In this document: positions 25,012-33,645 of the stretch, one piece after another | Numbering within the stretch: the first letter of the stretch is position 1 | How the letters are laid out: every line of letters begins with the position of its first letter | Source of the DNA: an uncultured Gammaproteobacteria bacterium | GTDB taxonomy: Bacteria; Pseudomonadota; Gammaproteobacteria; Pseudomonadales; Azotimanducaceae | Assembly: GCA_913050215.1 (NCBI GenBank) | Contig: CAJXBG010000038.1 | Span: 1 to 33,645, forward strand | DNA: 33,645 nucleotides | Direction of reading: 5' to 3' | Made by a program: the position numbers and the translations under genes | The notes under the pieces: generated by a model | What the model saw: the letters and a program-made list of their open reading frames with translations, nothing else | The model's database searches: none | What the model was told of the DNA's origin: nothing

Positions 25012-26319
25012 TTGGGTAGATTCTATCGGTTGTTCTTAGTGTTGTTTTTGTTATTCGGTGCAGAGCTTGTGACAGCAGACCTGACTGAACTCGAAAACAA
25101 GATCATCGCTATCGCGGAGAGAGACAAGGAATCAGCGATTGCGTTGTTGGCGAGAACGGTGAATATCAACAGCGGAACGATGAATCATTTGGGGGTTAAA
25201 GCGGTAGGCGAGGTTTTTGCAGAGGAGTTTCAGCATCTTGGTCTAACAACAACTTGGCATGATATGAGTGAAGTTAATCGTGCAGGACACCTTTTTGCCG
25301 AGACCGCAGGAGAAAGCGGCAGTCGTTGTCTGCTGTTGATTGGTCATCTTGATACCGTATTTGAACTCGATAGTCCTTTTCAGAAATTTGATCGACAGGG
25401 TGACCACGCAACCGGACCTGGTGTCAACGATATGAAAGGGGGAGATGTCGTGATTCTCTATGCATTGAAAGCGCTAAAGGAAGTTGGCGTGCTGGATGAT
25501 CTGAACCTGATCGTGGCACTTATCGGCGACGAGGAAAAATCCGGAAGTCCAAAATCTATTAGCCGTTATCATTTGATTGAAGCCTCTAAACGATGCGATA
25601 TCGCATTGGGTTTCGAGATTGCTACAAGTCTCAACGCCGCAACGGTAGCAAGGCGAGGATCGAGTGGTTGGCGTCTGGACGTAACCGGTAAGCGCGCGCA
25701 TTCTGCTGGGATTTTTAATGACGAAGTAGGCAGCGGCGCAATTTTTGAGGCTGCGAGAATCTTGAATCAGTTCCATGAGCAGTTGACGGGTGAGGAGTAT
25801 CTTACCTTTAATCCCGGTGTTATTTTGGGAGGTACGGATGTGGATTATGACCCTTCACAGAATAAGGGTGGTACCTTTGGCAAAACAAATGTTGTATCAC
25901 AGTCCGTTGTGGTGCACGGCGGTTTGCGTACCATATCACCGGCGCAGGAAGCCTCTGCCCGAGCACGAATGAAGGCAATTGCCGAAAACAATCACCTGCC
26001 AAAAACTTCAGCACAAATCACTTTCCAGGACGGTTACCCTTCAATGCCGCCCACAGAAGGAAATATGGCAGTTCTAGCAAATCTGAGTGGGGTCAGTGTA
26101 GATCTTGATCAGGGTGAAGTCGTGGCTTTCGATCCAGGTAAAAGAGGTGCCGCAGATGTTTCATTTGTTGCTGGTTATGTCGATGTCATCGACGGTGTTG
26201 GGGCCGAGGGAAATGGCGCTCATACTCTTGACGAGAGTATTGATCTGGCTACCTTGCCGTTACTAATACAACGAGCGGCTATTCTCATCCATCGCTTAAG
26301 CACAGTTGAACACTATTAG
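25012..26319 (+). CDS. Exported M20 family metallopeptidase (carboxypeptidase G2-like)
   Basis: Periplasmic zinc exopeptidase of 435 residues in the M20/ArgE/CPG2 group. A signal peptide (residues 1-22, ending VTA-D) is followed by the catalytic domain. Zinc ligands and catalytic residues are visible: His112 (IGHLDTV), bridging Asp140 (GPGVNDMKGG), Glu174 general base and Glu175 (GDEEKSGS), Glu204 and His404 (GNGAHTLDES). The dimerisation/lid domain lies at about 215-330. The start is TTG 25012: no ATG is near, and GAGGAG sits 7 nt upstream. Relatives cleave C-terminal Glu from folates or peptides; the real substrate is unknown. The gene stands alone and converges on sppA with a 13-nt gap. 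Confidence 0.88.
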   Translation: MGRFYRLFLVLFLLFGAELVTADLTELENKIIAIAERDKESAIALLARTVNINSGTMNHLGVKAVGEVFAEEFQHLGLTTTWHDMSEVNRAGHLFAETAGESGSRCLLLIGHLDTVFELDSPFQKFDRQGDHATGPGVNDMKGGDVVILYALKALKEVGVLDDLNLIVALIGDEEKSGSPKSISRYHLIEASKRCDIALGFEIATSLNAATVARRGSSGWRLDVTGKRAHSAGIFNDEVGSGAIFEAARILNQFHEQLTGEEYLTFNPGVILGGTDVDYDPSQNKGGTFGKTNVVSQSVVVHGGLRTISPAQEASARARMKAIAENNHLPKTSAQITFQDGYPSMPPTEGNMAVLANLSGVSVDLDQGEVVAFDPGKRGAADVSFVAGYVDVIDGVGAEGNGAHTLDESIDLATLPLLIQRAAILIHRLSTVEHY

Positions 26320-26332
26320 CTGTCGTTAGCCG

Positions 26333-28174
26333 CTATTGAACCTTGCAGGCAAGACAGTGAAGGTAAACACCAGGTGATTGACTCATGCGCATGAAAGGTT
26401 CAAGTTCGGCTGTGATGCGCTGAAAAAAACGTGAGTCAATATTAAAGTTGAGCGCGAGGATAAGGTTCGCTGCGGCCTCACTGTTCATGATTTCTTTGAG
26501 GAACAATTCTTTCGGTGTGAGTTGTTTTTCAATATGATATCTCTGGAATTCGGTGACACTGGCAAGTGTTGCCGCAGATTGAATAGCATCCTCCAGGTTA
26601 CCGATGCCGTCGACTAATCCTAACTCGAGAGCTGTAGCACCAGCCCAAACTCTTCCTTGGCCAATCGCATCAACTTCTCTTACGCTCATGCTGCGACCCT
26701 TGGCAACAAGTGAAATGAATTTAGCGTAGGTATTCCTGATTGAGAGCTCTAATGTGTTTTTCATGATTGGATTCAGAGCATTAAAAGGGTTCATTGCTCC
26801 CGCCAGGGGCGTTGTGCCTACACCATCCGAGTGAATTCCTAATTCTGCGAAACTCTTTTCAAATGTTGGGAAGACCATAAAAGTTCCGATCGAGCCGGTA
26901 ACGGTATTCTTTGAAGCGAATATTTTGTTCGCTGTTGCCGATATCCAATAGCCTCCTGAGGCAGCGTAGGATCCCATGGAAACGACAACGGGTTTGCCCG
27001 CTTCCTGCAATTGTGAAAGTTCATAGCGAATTTTCTCTGATGCAGATGCAGAGCCACCCGGACTGTCGACCCGAAGTACCAGCGCCTTTACAGTATTGTC
27101 TTCACGGGCTTTGATGATCAGTTTGGAGAGGGAATCACCCCCAATTGTGCCTTCAGGTTGGTACCCATCGTAGATTGTGCCTTTGGCTTTGATAATGGCA
27201 ATTTTGTCAACGGCCGGGTTAGTGGCGCTGATCGCGGGACGAGTTGCGGCGAGGTATTGTCGGAAATCAATTTGATTAAAGTTGGCCCCATTTTTACCGA
27301 CGATGTCCTGCAGGTGCTCTGTCCACTTTTGTGGTGATATTCGTTCATCTATCAGTTTTCGCTGAACTGCAAGTAAAGAGGCATCACCGGCAGCTTCGGC
27401 GAGTAAAGTGTCGTATTCACTAATGTATTGATCAAATTCGGTGCGTGAGATGCCGCGTTTTTCTGTAATGGTTTTTGCGTAGTTGTCCCAGAGAACTGTC
27501 AGCCAACCTAGGTTGGCCTCCTTTGATTCACTAGACATATCGTCTCTGAGAAATGGCTCAACAGCACCCTTATAGGTGCCGACTTTGAAAACGTGCATGG
27601 TAACTTTGAGTTTGTCGAGCGCTTCTTTATAAAATGTCGGATAGACGCCAAGCCCGGTCATAAATACGCCACCAAAGACTTGTAAACTCGTGTCATTTAC
27701 AAATATTTTGTCGGCGTAGGCTGCCAGGAAATATTGGCTTTGAGTATAGCCACCACCCCAAGCGTAAACGGATTTGCCCGTTGTTTTAAAGGCATCTAGA
27801 GCAGCGCCAAGGTCACTCACTTGAGCCAAGGTGGCGCCTTGAAGCGAATCAAGGTCAAGCACTAGTATCTTGATACGCTGGTCATTGGCGCCTTCGTTAA
27901 TCGCAGCCAAAAGATCGCTCAGTAATGTTTCGCTTTCGTATTGAGTTGCGTCAGTATTTAGCAACCCGGCGAGTGGATCTACCGGTCTTTTTTGCTCAAC
28001 GATATTGCCCGTTGGGTTAATGATCAGTGCGCTTGATTCAGGGACTATGATGGACTCTTTGGATGAGAAACCCCCGATGACAACCAAGACAATAAGAAAG
28101 AGAAAGATAAGGTTAAGTACAAAAACCCTCAACCAAGTCAGACCGTTCCAGATGCCACTAACAATGTTTCTCAT
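26333..28174 (-). CDS. sppA: Signal peptide peptidase SppA (67K type)
   Basis: Inner-membrane serine protease that degrades leftover signal peptides in the periplasm. One N-terminal membrane helix (residues ~14-35) is followed by two homologous peptidase S49 domains, as in the long E. coli form. Lys202 in VGTYKGAVEPF (first repeat) and Ser406 in SYAASGGYW (second repeat) make the Ser-Lys dyad, matching E. coli Lys209 and Ser409. ALVLRVDSPGGS is also present. The 613-residue length is normal. It is divergent from the acyl-CoA ligase across 275 bp in which I see no gene and no convincing promoter. Confidence 0.95.
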   Translation of the reverse strand: MRNIVSGIWNGLTWLRVFVLNLIFLFLIVLVVIGGFSSKESIIVPESSALIINPTGNIVEQKRPVDPLAGLLNTDATQYESETLLSDLLAAINEGANDQRIKILVLDLDSLQGATLAQVSDLGAALDAFKTTGKSVYAWGGGYTQSQYFLAAYADKIFVNDTSLQVFGGVFMTGLGVYPTFYKEALDKLKVTMHVFKVGTYKGAVEPFLRDDMSSESKEANLGWLTVLWDNYAKTITEKRGISRTEFDQYISEYDTLLAEAAGDASLLAVQRKLIDERISPQKWTEHLQDIVGKNGANFNQIDFRQYLAATRPAISATNPAVDKIAIIKAKGTIYDGYQPEGTIGGDSLSKLIIKAREDNTVKALVLRVDSPGGSASASEKIRYELSQLQEAGKPVVVSMGSYAASGGYWISATANKIFASKNTVTGSIGTFMVFPTFEKSFAELGIHSDGVGTTPLAGAMNPFNALNPIMKNTLELSIRNTYAKFISLVAKGRSMSVREVDAIGQGRVWAGATALELGLVDGIGNLEDAIQSAATLASVTEFQRYHIEKQLTPKELFLKEIMNSEAAANLILALNFNIDSRFFQRITAELEPFMRMSQSPGVYLHCLACKVQ

Positions 28175-28449
28175 ACGCTTTACTGCTTTACTAGGTTAGA
28201 AGATAGAATATTAGCATAGCTTAAGTACGAGACGGATGGGTTCCTCTTGCTATCCTCTCTACTTGTCGTACTGTCTGCATGCCTGATCTCGCCAGGCGTC
28301 TCATGCTAGCTTACTTTTCAGTGTTTTGACGAGCCATAAATGATACCTTTTACTCAATTCTACTCGGTAGCAAGCATCGTTACTTGAAGTAAATTTCAAG
28401 GGTTATAGAAACGGGTTAAAGAGAAAAAAATCAGGAGAAACTAGGCAAG

Positions 28450-30081
28450 ATGGCAAATATTTATGAGACAGACCTTCCTCAGAACGCGGCGAATTACGAG
28501 GCACTATCTCCGCTCAGTTATTTGAAGCGAAGCGCAACATTGTACCCTGAATATCCGGCAATCGTTCACGGTGATCTTGTTCAGAATTGGGAAGAGACCT
28601 ACCAAAGGTGTATCAAATTTGCTTCAGCGTTAAGTAAAGCCGGCATTGGCAAAGGCGACACCGTTGCCGTGATGTTGCCAAATATCCCGGAGATGTTTGA
28701 GTTGCACTTTTCTGTAGCGATGACTGGTGCCGTATTGAATGCGATCAATACCCGCCTTGATGATAAAACTGTGGCTTTTATCCTCGATCATGGCGAGGCC
28801 AAAGTGTTTATCACCGATGCTGAGTTTTCAAGCGTCACCGCAAGTGCGCTTGATTTAGCGAACTCGAATCCCCTTGTCTTGGATGTCGAAGACCCGCTGT
28901 TTACAGAAGGGGAGCAGGTAGGTTCTATGACCTTTAACGAGATGCTGGCAACCGGTGACGAAATATTCGATTGGTCCTTGCCTGATGATGAATGGGATGC
29001 TATTTCGTTGAATTACACTTCGGGCACTACAGGAAATCCCAAAGGGGTGGTTTATCATCATCGCGGCGCCTACTTGAACGCAGCGAATAACGCACTGACG
29101 TGGGATATGGGTCTTCATCCTCGATATTTATGGACCCTGCCCATGTTTCATTGCAATGGTTGGTGCTTTCCATGGACGCTAGCCACCGTCGCCGGCACAA
29201 CGGTATGCCTGCGTCATGTCCGCGAAGACGCCATTTTTGAAGCGATCAGGAAAAATCGCATCTCACATTTTTGCGGGGCACCAGTGGTTCTGAATTCATT
29301 GATCAATGCGGCAGATGAGTTAAAGCAGGGTATTGAACATGAAATCAGTGTCATGACTGCCGGTGCTGCACCCCCCGCTGCGGTTATCGAGGGTATGGAG
29401 TCTATGGGTTTCCGCGTGACACATGTGTATGGTTTGACGGAAACCTACGGACCCATGGTGGTTTCAGCTTGGCGATCGGAGTGGGATCACCTCAGTGCCG
29501 CGGAGAAAGCACGCCTGAAAGCAAGGCAGGGCGTCTCCTCAATGCTTGCTGGTGAAACAATGGTTGGTGACCCCGAAACTCTGGAGCCTGTACCCTGGGA
29601 CGGCGAAACCCAAGGTGAAATTTTTATGCGCGGTAACATTGTGATGAAAGGCTATCTCAAGAATCAGGAAACAACCTTGGCCGCTTTTGAGGGTGGTTGG
29701 TTTCATTCGGGAGATCTTGCCGTTTGCCATCCCGATGGATATATCCAAATTAAAGATCGTTCAAAAGACATCATCATCAGCGGCGGCGAGAATATTTCGA
29801 GTATCGAGATCGAGGACGTCTTATTTCAACATTCAGCAATACTTGAGGCTGCTGTGGTTGCAAAGTCAGACGCGAAATGGGGTGAGACCCCTTGTGCTTT
29901 TGTGGCGCTAAAGGAAGGACAATTGTTAACCGAAAGCGAGGTCATTGATTATTGTCGGGAGCATTTAGCGAGATTCAAAGTACCAAAAACCATCATTTTC
30001 GGGCCCTTGGTTAAAACCTCCACTGGTAAGGTTCAAAAATACTTGCTGCGGGAGAAAGCGGAGGCGCATCGAGGCCGTTGA
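28450..30081 (+). CDS. AMP-forming acyl-CoA ligase (DmdB-like)
   Basis: ANL-superfamily enzyme of 543 residues that activates a carboxylic acid to its CoA thioester through an acyl-adenylate. Motifs are the P-loop YTSGTTGNPKGV (189-200), TLPMFHCNGWCFPWT, VYGLTETYGP, the GGWFHSGDLAV/DRSKDIIISGGENIS hinge region and Lys527 in STGKVQKYLLR as adenylation lysine. The FHCNGWCFPW and QGVSSMLAGETMV segments resemble medium-chain ligases including DmdB, which activates methylmercaptopropionate from DMSP breakdown in marine bacteria. No dmdA, dmdC or dmdD is nearby, so a general medium-chain fatty acid ligase is equally likely. ATG 28450 is preceded by AGGAGA at a longish distance. Confidence 0.88.
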   Translation: MANIYETDLPQNAANYEALSPLSYLKRSATLYPEYPAIVHGDLVQNWEETYQRCIKFASALSKAGIGKGDTVAVMLPNIPEMFELHFSVAMTGAVLNAINTRLDDKTVAFILDHGEAKVFITDAEFSSVTASALDLANSNPLVLDVEDPLFTEGEQVGSMTFNEMLATGDEIFDWSLPDDEWDAISLNYTSGTTGNPKGVVYHHRGAYLNAANNALTWDMGLHPRYLWTLPMFHCNGWCFPWTLATVAGTTVCLRHVREDAIFEAIRKNRISHFCGAPVVLNSLINAADELKQGIEHEISVMTAGAAPPAAVIEGMESMGFRVTHVYGLTETYGPMVVSAWRSEWDHLSAAEKARLKARQGVSSMLAGETMVGDPETLEPVPWDGETQGEIFMRGNIVMKGYLKNQETTLAAFEGGWFHSGDLAVCHPDGYIQIKDRSKDIIISGGENISSIEIEDVLFQHSAILEAAVVAKSDAKWGETPCAFVALKEGQLLTESEVIDYCREHLARFKVPKTIIFGPLVKTSTGKVQKYLLREKAEAHRGR

Positions 30082-30166
30082 TTTCTAGCGTATGTTCGAA
30101 ATCTCGTGGGCCTGATATAGAAAATACGGTACAGTCAATGCTCACGCTGATAGGGGAAGCGAGCGA

Positions 30167-31774
30167 ATGAGCAATACGGGGACGTCAGAATCGGCCGAAG
30201 AACTGACTTTTGAAGAGTCTCGCAAACGTGATGCCGAGCGACCACCACTGACCAAGTGGATACTGGGTTCTTATGGCGCGCCCGCAACGCCACTCGCCAT
30301 GGTCGGTTTACCTATGGCGGTTTTTCTTCCCGCGGTTTATGCAGATTCAGAGGGCTTTGGTCTTGGCCTTGCTTTTGTGGGAATCGTGCTTGTGCTCGCC
30401 CGATTATTCGATGGTGTCACAGACCCTGTGGTTGGTTTGCTTTCCGACCGTGTTCGAACACGTTGGGGGCGTCGAAAACCATTCATACTGCTAGGGACCC
30501 CGATTTATATACTCGGCATCTGCATGCTGTTCATTCCCCCCATCGAGTTTACTGATATTGCGTTCTTTGGTACGACCTTCAGTTCCGGGTACCCCTGGAT
30601 GTTAGGGATGCTTGTCATCATATATGTCGGATCGACAATTAAGGATGTGCCCTACAGCGCCTGGGGTGCGGAATTATCCAGCGATTATAACGAGCGAACC
30701 CTGATTACTAGCTGGCGAGAGGGGTTTGCTGTTACCGGGTCTTTGATTGGCGCGTTTACACCGGCGATTATTTTCTTCTTCGGCTACGATAAACCGACAG
30801 ACAGCGTCTATTTCCTGTCGTTAGCAATAGCCATTGTGATGCCAGTGTTGGTCATCAACATGTTGTTTTTCGTGCCAGAACATCCGGTTACGGAAAGAAA
30901 AGCGGATCCATTACCCCTAAGAGAAAGTTTTAAATACGTCTGGCAAAATGAACCCTATCGGCGGTTGATCATTGTGTTTTTGTTTTCTACGATTGGTGCG
31001 GCGATGACGAATACGCTGAGCTTCTTTTTCGTAAAGCATGTGTTACTCGCAGGTGCGCTCTTCGGCTTTTATCTAGCGCCTTATTTCGTTTCACAATTAG
31101 TTGCGATACCTCTGTGGTTCAAACTTTCCCGTCGCATCGGTAAGCACCGGGCTACGATGGTAGCAATTGGTTGGTACGCACTCTGGTCCAGTATGATTCC
31201 GTTGATTGCGATTGCGCCGGTCGAGTGGTTCGATGCATTTCAGATCAAGAATATTCTGGTCTTTCTACCCGACGAAGCCTACGCATCTGCGGTCGGCTAT
31301 TTCGAGGGTAAACCGACCGGTAAATTCCTGTTTTTCATTATCATCATGTGTTTGAAAGGTTCATCGATCGGTGCCTTATCCGCATTACCCTATGCGATGG
31401 CTGCGGATGTGATCGATGTTGATGCGGCTCAAACAGGTAAGCGACAGGGTGGAGCGTACTTCTCTATCTGGTCCATGACTCGAAAATTGGCTTACGCTCT
31501 TGGATTATTTGTTGGTACAAATCTGGTGGTTTTCTGGGGTTTTGATTCTCTTGCCGATCCAGTCAATACGACCAACTCACAATTTTCATTGATCATGCTA
31601 GCGGTAACTTATTCGGTGATACCCGCGTTGTTCAAATTCGTCGCTATGCCCCTTTTGTGGAACTACCCTCTGACAGAAGAGCGGGTAGCCCAGATACAAT
31701 CGGAGATTGCAGAGGAAAATGCGGTAAAACAAAACGCAGCTAGTAAAGCGCTTGGTGCCGGTCCAATCGGTTGA
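30167..31774 (+). CDS. GPH-family (MelB-like) MFS symporter
   Basis: Inner-membrane carrier of the glycoside-pentoside-hexuronide:cation symporter group with about 12 helices (535 residues). The diagnostic block RLFDGVTDPVVGLLSDRVRTRWGRRKPFIL follows helix 2, and KDVPYSAWGAELSSDYNERT matches the family cytoplasmic loop. A hydrophilic N-terminal tail of about 28 residues and long loops in the second half (DEAYASAVGYFEGKPTG) make it longer than MelB. ATG 30167 has GGGGAAG upstream. It starts 85 nt after the acyl-CoA ligase in the same direction; whether the substrate is a sugar or an organic compound related to that enzyme is not clear. Confidence 0.88.
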   Translation: MSNTGTSESAEELTFEESRKRDAERPPLTKWILGSYGAPATPLAMVGLPMAVFLPAVYADSEGFGLGLAFVGIVLVLARLFDGVTDPVVGLLSDRVRTRWGRRKPFILLGTPIYILGICMLFIPPIEFTDIAFFGTTFSSGYPWMLGMLVIIYVGSTIKDVPYSAWGAELSSDYNERTLITSWREGFAVTGSLIGAFTPAIIFFFGYDKPTDSVYFLSLAIAIVMPVLVINMLFFVPEHPVTERKADPLPLRESFKYVWQNEPYRRLIIVFLFSTIGAAMTNTLSFFFVKHVLLAGALFGFYLAPYFVSQLVAIPLWFKLSRRIGKHRATMVAIGWYALWSSMIPLIAIAPVEWFDAFQIKNILVFLPDEAYASAVGYFEGKPTGKFLFFIIIMCLKGSSIGALSALPYAMAADVIDVDAAQTGKRQGGAYFSIWSMTRKLAYALGLFVGTNLVVFWGFDSLADPVNTTNSQFSLIMLAVTYSVIPALFKFVAMPLLWNYPLTEERVAQIQSEIAEENAVKQNAASKALGAGPIG

Positions 31775-32109
31775 GAACGGGACCCAGACAACATATTTAA
31801 GTTTCGTGGTATGAGCTTCGAAATCTCTCATGCAGATCATTACATTACCGGACTCGTTGCGACCTGGTAAAGCTGTCAGGAGCGAATGGCCCCAGCTAAA
31901 GCTTATCGGCTCTAACGATTAACTCTAATATACAGTGATTATTGCTATCTCGACTGCCAAAGGTTGTGCATCCGGCGGATACCAGTGAGATAATCAGGGA
32001 AAGAAGTTGGTGTCTTACTCGCTCAGATAAGACTAATTTCCGTTATCCGGTTAACATGTGAGTACGTATGACATCATGCATTTCGATAGCTAAGTGAGAG
32101 TAAAAGAGA
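31775..32109 (+). other. Non-coding gap before murF
   Basis: About 335 bp with no supportable gene. The only structure I can point to is a weak candidate promoter at 31964-31994; no hairpin terminator, repeat or RNA gene was recognised. Confidence 0.6.
31964..31994 (+). promoter_or_regulatory. Candidate promoter for murF
   Basis: TTGTGC (31964-31969) and GATAAT (31989-31994) lie 19 bp apart; the -10 is preceded by TG at the extended position (TGAGATAAT). The spacing is long, so the extended -10 may be the main element. Predicted leader is about 110 nt. Confidence 0.35.
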
Positions 32110-33540
32110 TTGAGTACTAGCAAGCCGAAAGATAACGCCCTATGGACTTGGTCTGAGTTGGAACAGGCTTGTGGGTTGTCTATCTCAGGTGACAAAACCG
32201 GCGTAACCGGGATCAGTATTGATTCAAGATCGGTCGTCTTAGATGACCTGTTCATTGCACTTTCCGGCGATCCGGGACCCCGGTTTAAGTCCTCAGGTAG
32301 TCAAGGGCTGGATGGCCACGACTTTATACTTTCCGCATTACAAAATGGTGCGTCCGGTCTTATGGTGTCAAAGCCTGTCGATCTCCCTTCTGAATCGGAA
32401 ATAAAGCGTCTGCTAGTTTCCGACACGCTTGATGGACTCTGGCAGATTGGCGCTGCGGGCAGGGCGAGGATGACTGGCAAGGTTGTCGCAATTACGGGTA
32501 GTAGTGGAAAGACGACACTCAGACAATGGGTACAAGAAATCCTTTCAACGCAAGCCACCACTCATGCTTCTGTGGGTAGCTTTAATAACCATTGGGGTGT
32601 TCCATTGTCATTAGCGCGTATGCCTCGTCAGTCTGCATACGGCGTTTTTGAGGTTGGGATGAATCACCCAGGAGAAATCTCTCCCCTGACAAAGTTAGTA
32701 AAACCGGATGTGGCGGTTGTATTAAATGTGTTGCCTGCACACATCGGTCAGTTTGAAAGTTTGGAACATATAAAAAAAGAGAAGCTCTCAATCGCCGATG
32801 GACTTGGGCCAGAGGGTATTCTGGTGTTGCCCGATGACCTAGTGCCCGACAGTGCGGAGAATCACCAGATTGTGACTTTCGGTTTTGGTAACAATGCTAG
32901 CGTTCGCGGTCGAATTTTTGATGCCGGTCAGGATCGTAGCGTCACAAAAGTTGAAGTAACAATTGATAAACAAAGCTATACCTATGCGCTTGATGGAAAG
33001 GGAGAACACCGAGTTCTCACTTCTTTGGCAGCATTGGCGATAGCACATGCGCTCGGTGCTGATCTGCATGCCGCCATAAATTCGCTAGGGGCCATCACAA
33101 CTCCCAAAGGGCGAGGCAATCAGATTCGTCTTGGTAACACCGTGCTGACTGATGATAGTTATAACGCAAACCCGGTGAGCATGGCATACGCCTTGCAATC
33201 TTTGCGGGCATCATCTGCGGAGACAAAAATTGCTATCCTCGGTGAGATGTTTGAGTTGGGTGATGGAAGTGCCGATGCTCACCGTGCAATACAAGCCCAG
33301 TGCTCGGGTTTGAGTCGGGTACTGACAGTAGGAGAGGGATTTAACGCCTGGCAGGCTAGCGCTTTACCTCGTGGTGTTTGGCAACACTACGACAACGCAG
33401 AAGATATTCCAATTGACCAACTCGTCTTAGGTACCGATATTCAAACTGAGCTGCTTGTAAAAGGATCAAACAAAGTGTTTTGGGTGAACGGGTTTGTTGG
33501 TCGGCTTGAAAAAATACTTCGGGAAAGACTGAAGCGCTAA
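32110..33540 (+). CDS. murF: UDP-MurNAc-tripeptide-D-alanyl-D-alanine ligase MurF
   Basis: Cytosolic ATP-dependent ligase that adds D-Ala-D-Ala to the peptidoglycan precursor. Three Mur ligase domains are visible: the N-terminal substrate domain (SIDSRSV, DLFIALSGDPGPRFKSSG, DGHDFI), the central ATPase with P-loop ITGSSGKTT (128-136), SFNNHWGVPLSLARMP and FEVGMNHPGEI, and the C-terminal domain with DDSYNANPVSMAYAL and LGEMFELG. The 476 residues are slightly above E. coli MurF. The start is TTG 32110 with GAGAG upstream at nine bases. It is alone, without murE, mraY or ftsI, so it lies outside the usual division/cell-wall cluster. The FNNHWGVPLSLARMP and GMNHPGEI wording is, from memory, closer to alphaproteobacterial MurF. 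Confidence 0.9.
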   Translation: MSTSKPKDNALWTWSELEQACGLSISGDKTGVTGISIDSRSVVLDDLFIALSGDPGPRFKSSGSQGLDGHDFILSALQNGASGLMVSKPVDLPSESEIKRLLVSDTLDGLWQIGAAGRARMTGKVVAITGSSGKTTLRQWVQEILSTQATTHASVGSFNNHWGVPLSLARMPRQSAYGVFEVGMNHPGEISPLTKLVKPDVAVVLNVLPAHIGQFESLEHIKKEKLSIADGLGPEGILVLPDDLVPDSAENHQIVTFGFGNNASVRGRIFDAGQDRSVTKVEVTIDKQSYTYALDGKGEHRVLTSLAALAIAHALGADLHAAINSLGAITTPKGRGNQIRLGNTVLTDDSYNANPVSMAYALQSLRASSAETKIAILGEMFELGDGSADAHRAIQAQCSGLSRVLTVGEGFNAWQASALPRGVWQHYDNAEDIPIDQLVLGTDIQTELLVKGSNKVFWVNGFVGRLEKILRERLKR

Positions 33541-33645
33541 ACATCTATTTCCCTCTTTTGTTCTAGTTATTTGATAAAGAGCCTTTCAATTCGCCACTGC
33601 GCAGCGGGTGCATGACTATGAACGCGCTATCAACGAGCTATCAAC

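Noticed and set aside
28326-28354. Plus-strand promoter TTGACG...TTTACT before the acyl-CoA ligase
   Set aside because: The -10 is poor, and similar matches are expected by chance in A/T-rich gaps.
33612-33645. Start of a further gene at the window end, and the direct repeat GCTATCAAC
   Set aside because: Only about ten codons are visible with no ribosome site; the repeat is nine bases and cannot be judged at the edge.

Overview
The window looks like part of the chromosome of a free-living marine gammaproteobacterium. FabB, FabA, LpxA, SppA and Map all read as gammaproteobacterial-type proteins, several starts are GTG or TTG, and base composition is intermediate. The first 10 kb is a polysaccharide utilisation cluster of the kind marine heterotrophs use on algal beta-glucans. 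Species cannot be assigned from the sequence alone. No rRNA, tRNA, CRISPR array, phage gene or insertion sequence was recognised.

Layout. (1) 41-9773, plus strand: a beta-glucan (probably laminarin) uptake and degradation cluster. It contains a TonB-dependent receptor, a GH3 exo-beta-glucosidase with a C-terminal sugar-binding-like domain, a stand-alone exported paralogue of that domain, a sugar-porter MFS transporter, an exported clan GH-A TIM-barrel hydrolase and a GH17 beta-1,3-glucanase-like enzyme. The last five genes are tightly packed or overlapping. A perfect 11-bp hairpin separates the receptor from them. (2) 13078-10009, minus strand: a PPOX-fold flavoprotein, then an overlapping trio lpxA, HAD phosphatase and galE. 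(3) 13325-15152, plus: fabA-fabB for unsaturated fatty acids. (4) 15290-18351: a PYROXD2-like FAD oxidoreductase divergent from a MATE exporter. (5) 18534-19723: methionine aminopeptidase (minus) divergent from a small lipoprotein, with a 15-bp tandem repeat beyond map. (6) 19825-24111, plus: a LexA-controlled operon encoding a bacterial FAN1 (VRR-NUC) nuclease and an XPD/DinG-type iron-sulfur helicase carrying an N-terminal RecB/Cas4-like PD-(D/E)XK nuclease domain. (7) 24121-33540: a His/Arg/Gly-rich repeat protein (minus), an M20 peptidase, SppA (minus), a DmdB-like acyl-CoA ligase, a GPH-type MFS symporter and an isolated murF.

How the genes work together. In region 1 the receptor should bring glucan oligomers across the outer membrane. 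The exported GH-A and GH17 enzymes would shorten them in the periplasm or at the surface, the MFS carrier would import small sugars, and the GH3 enzyme, which lacks a visible signal peptide, would finish hydrolysis in the cytosol. In region 6 the SOS promoter, two nuclease domains of different families and one 5'-3' type helicase make a compact candidate for damage-induced repair of crosslinks or branched DNA. This is the most interesting part of the window.
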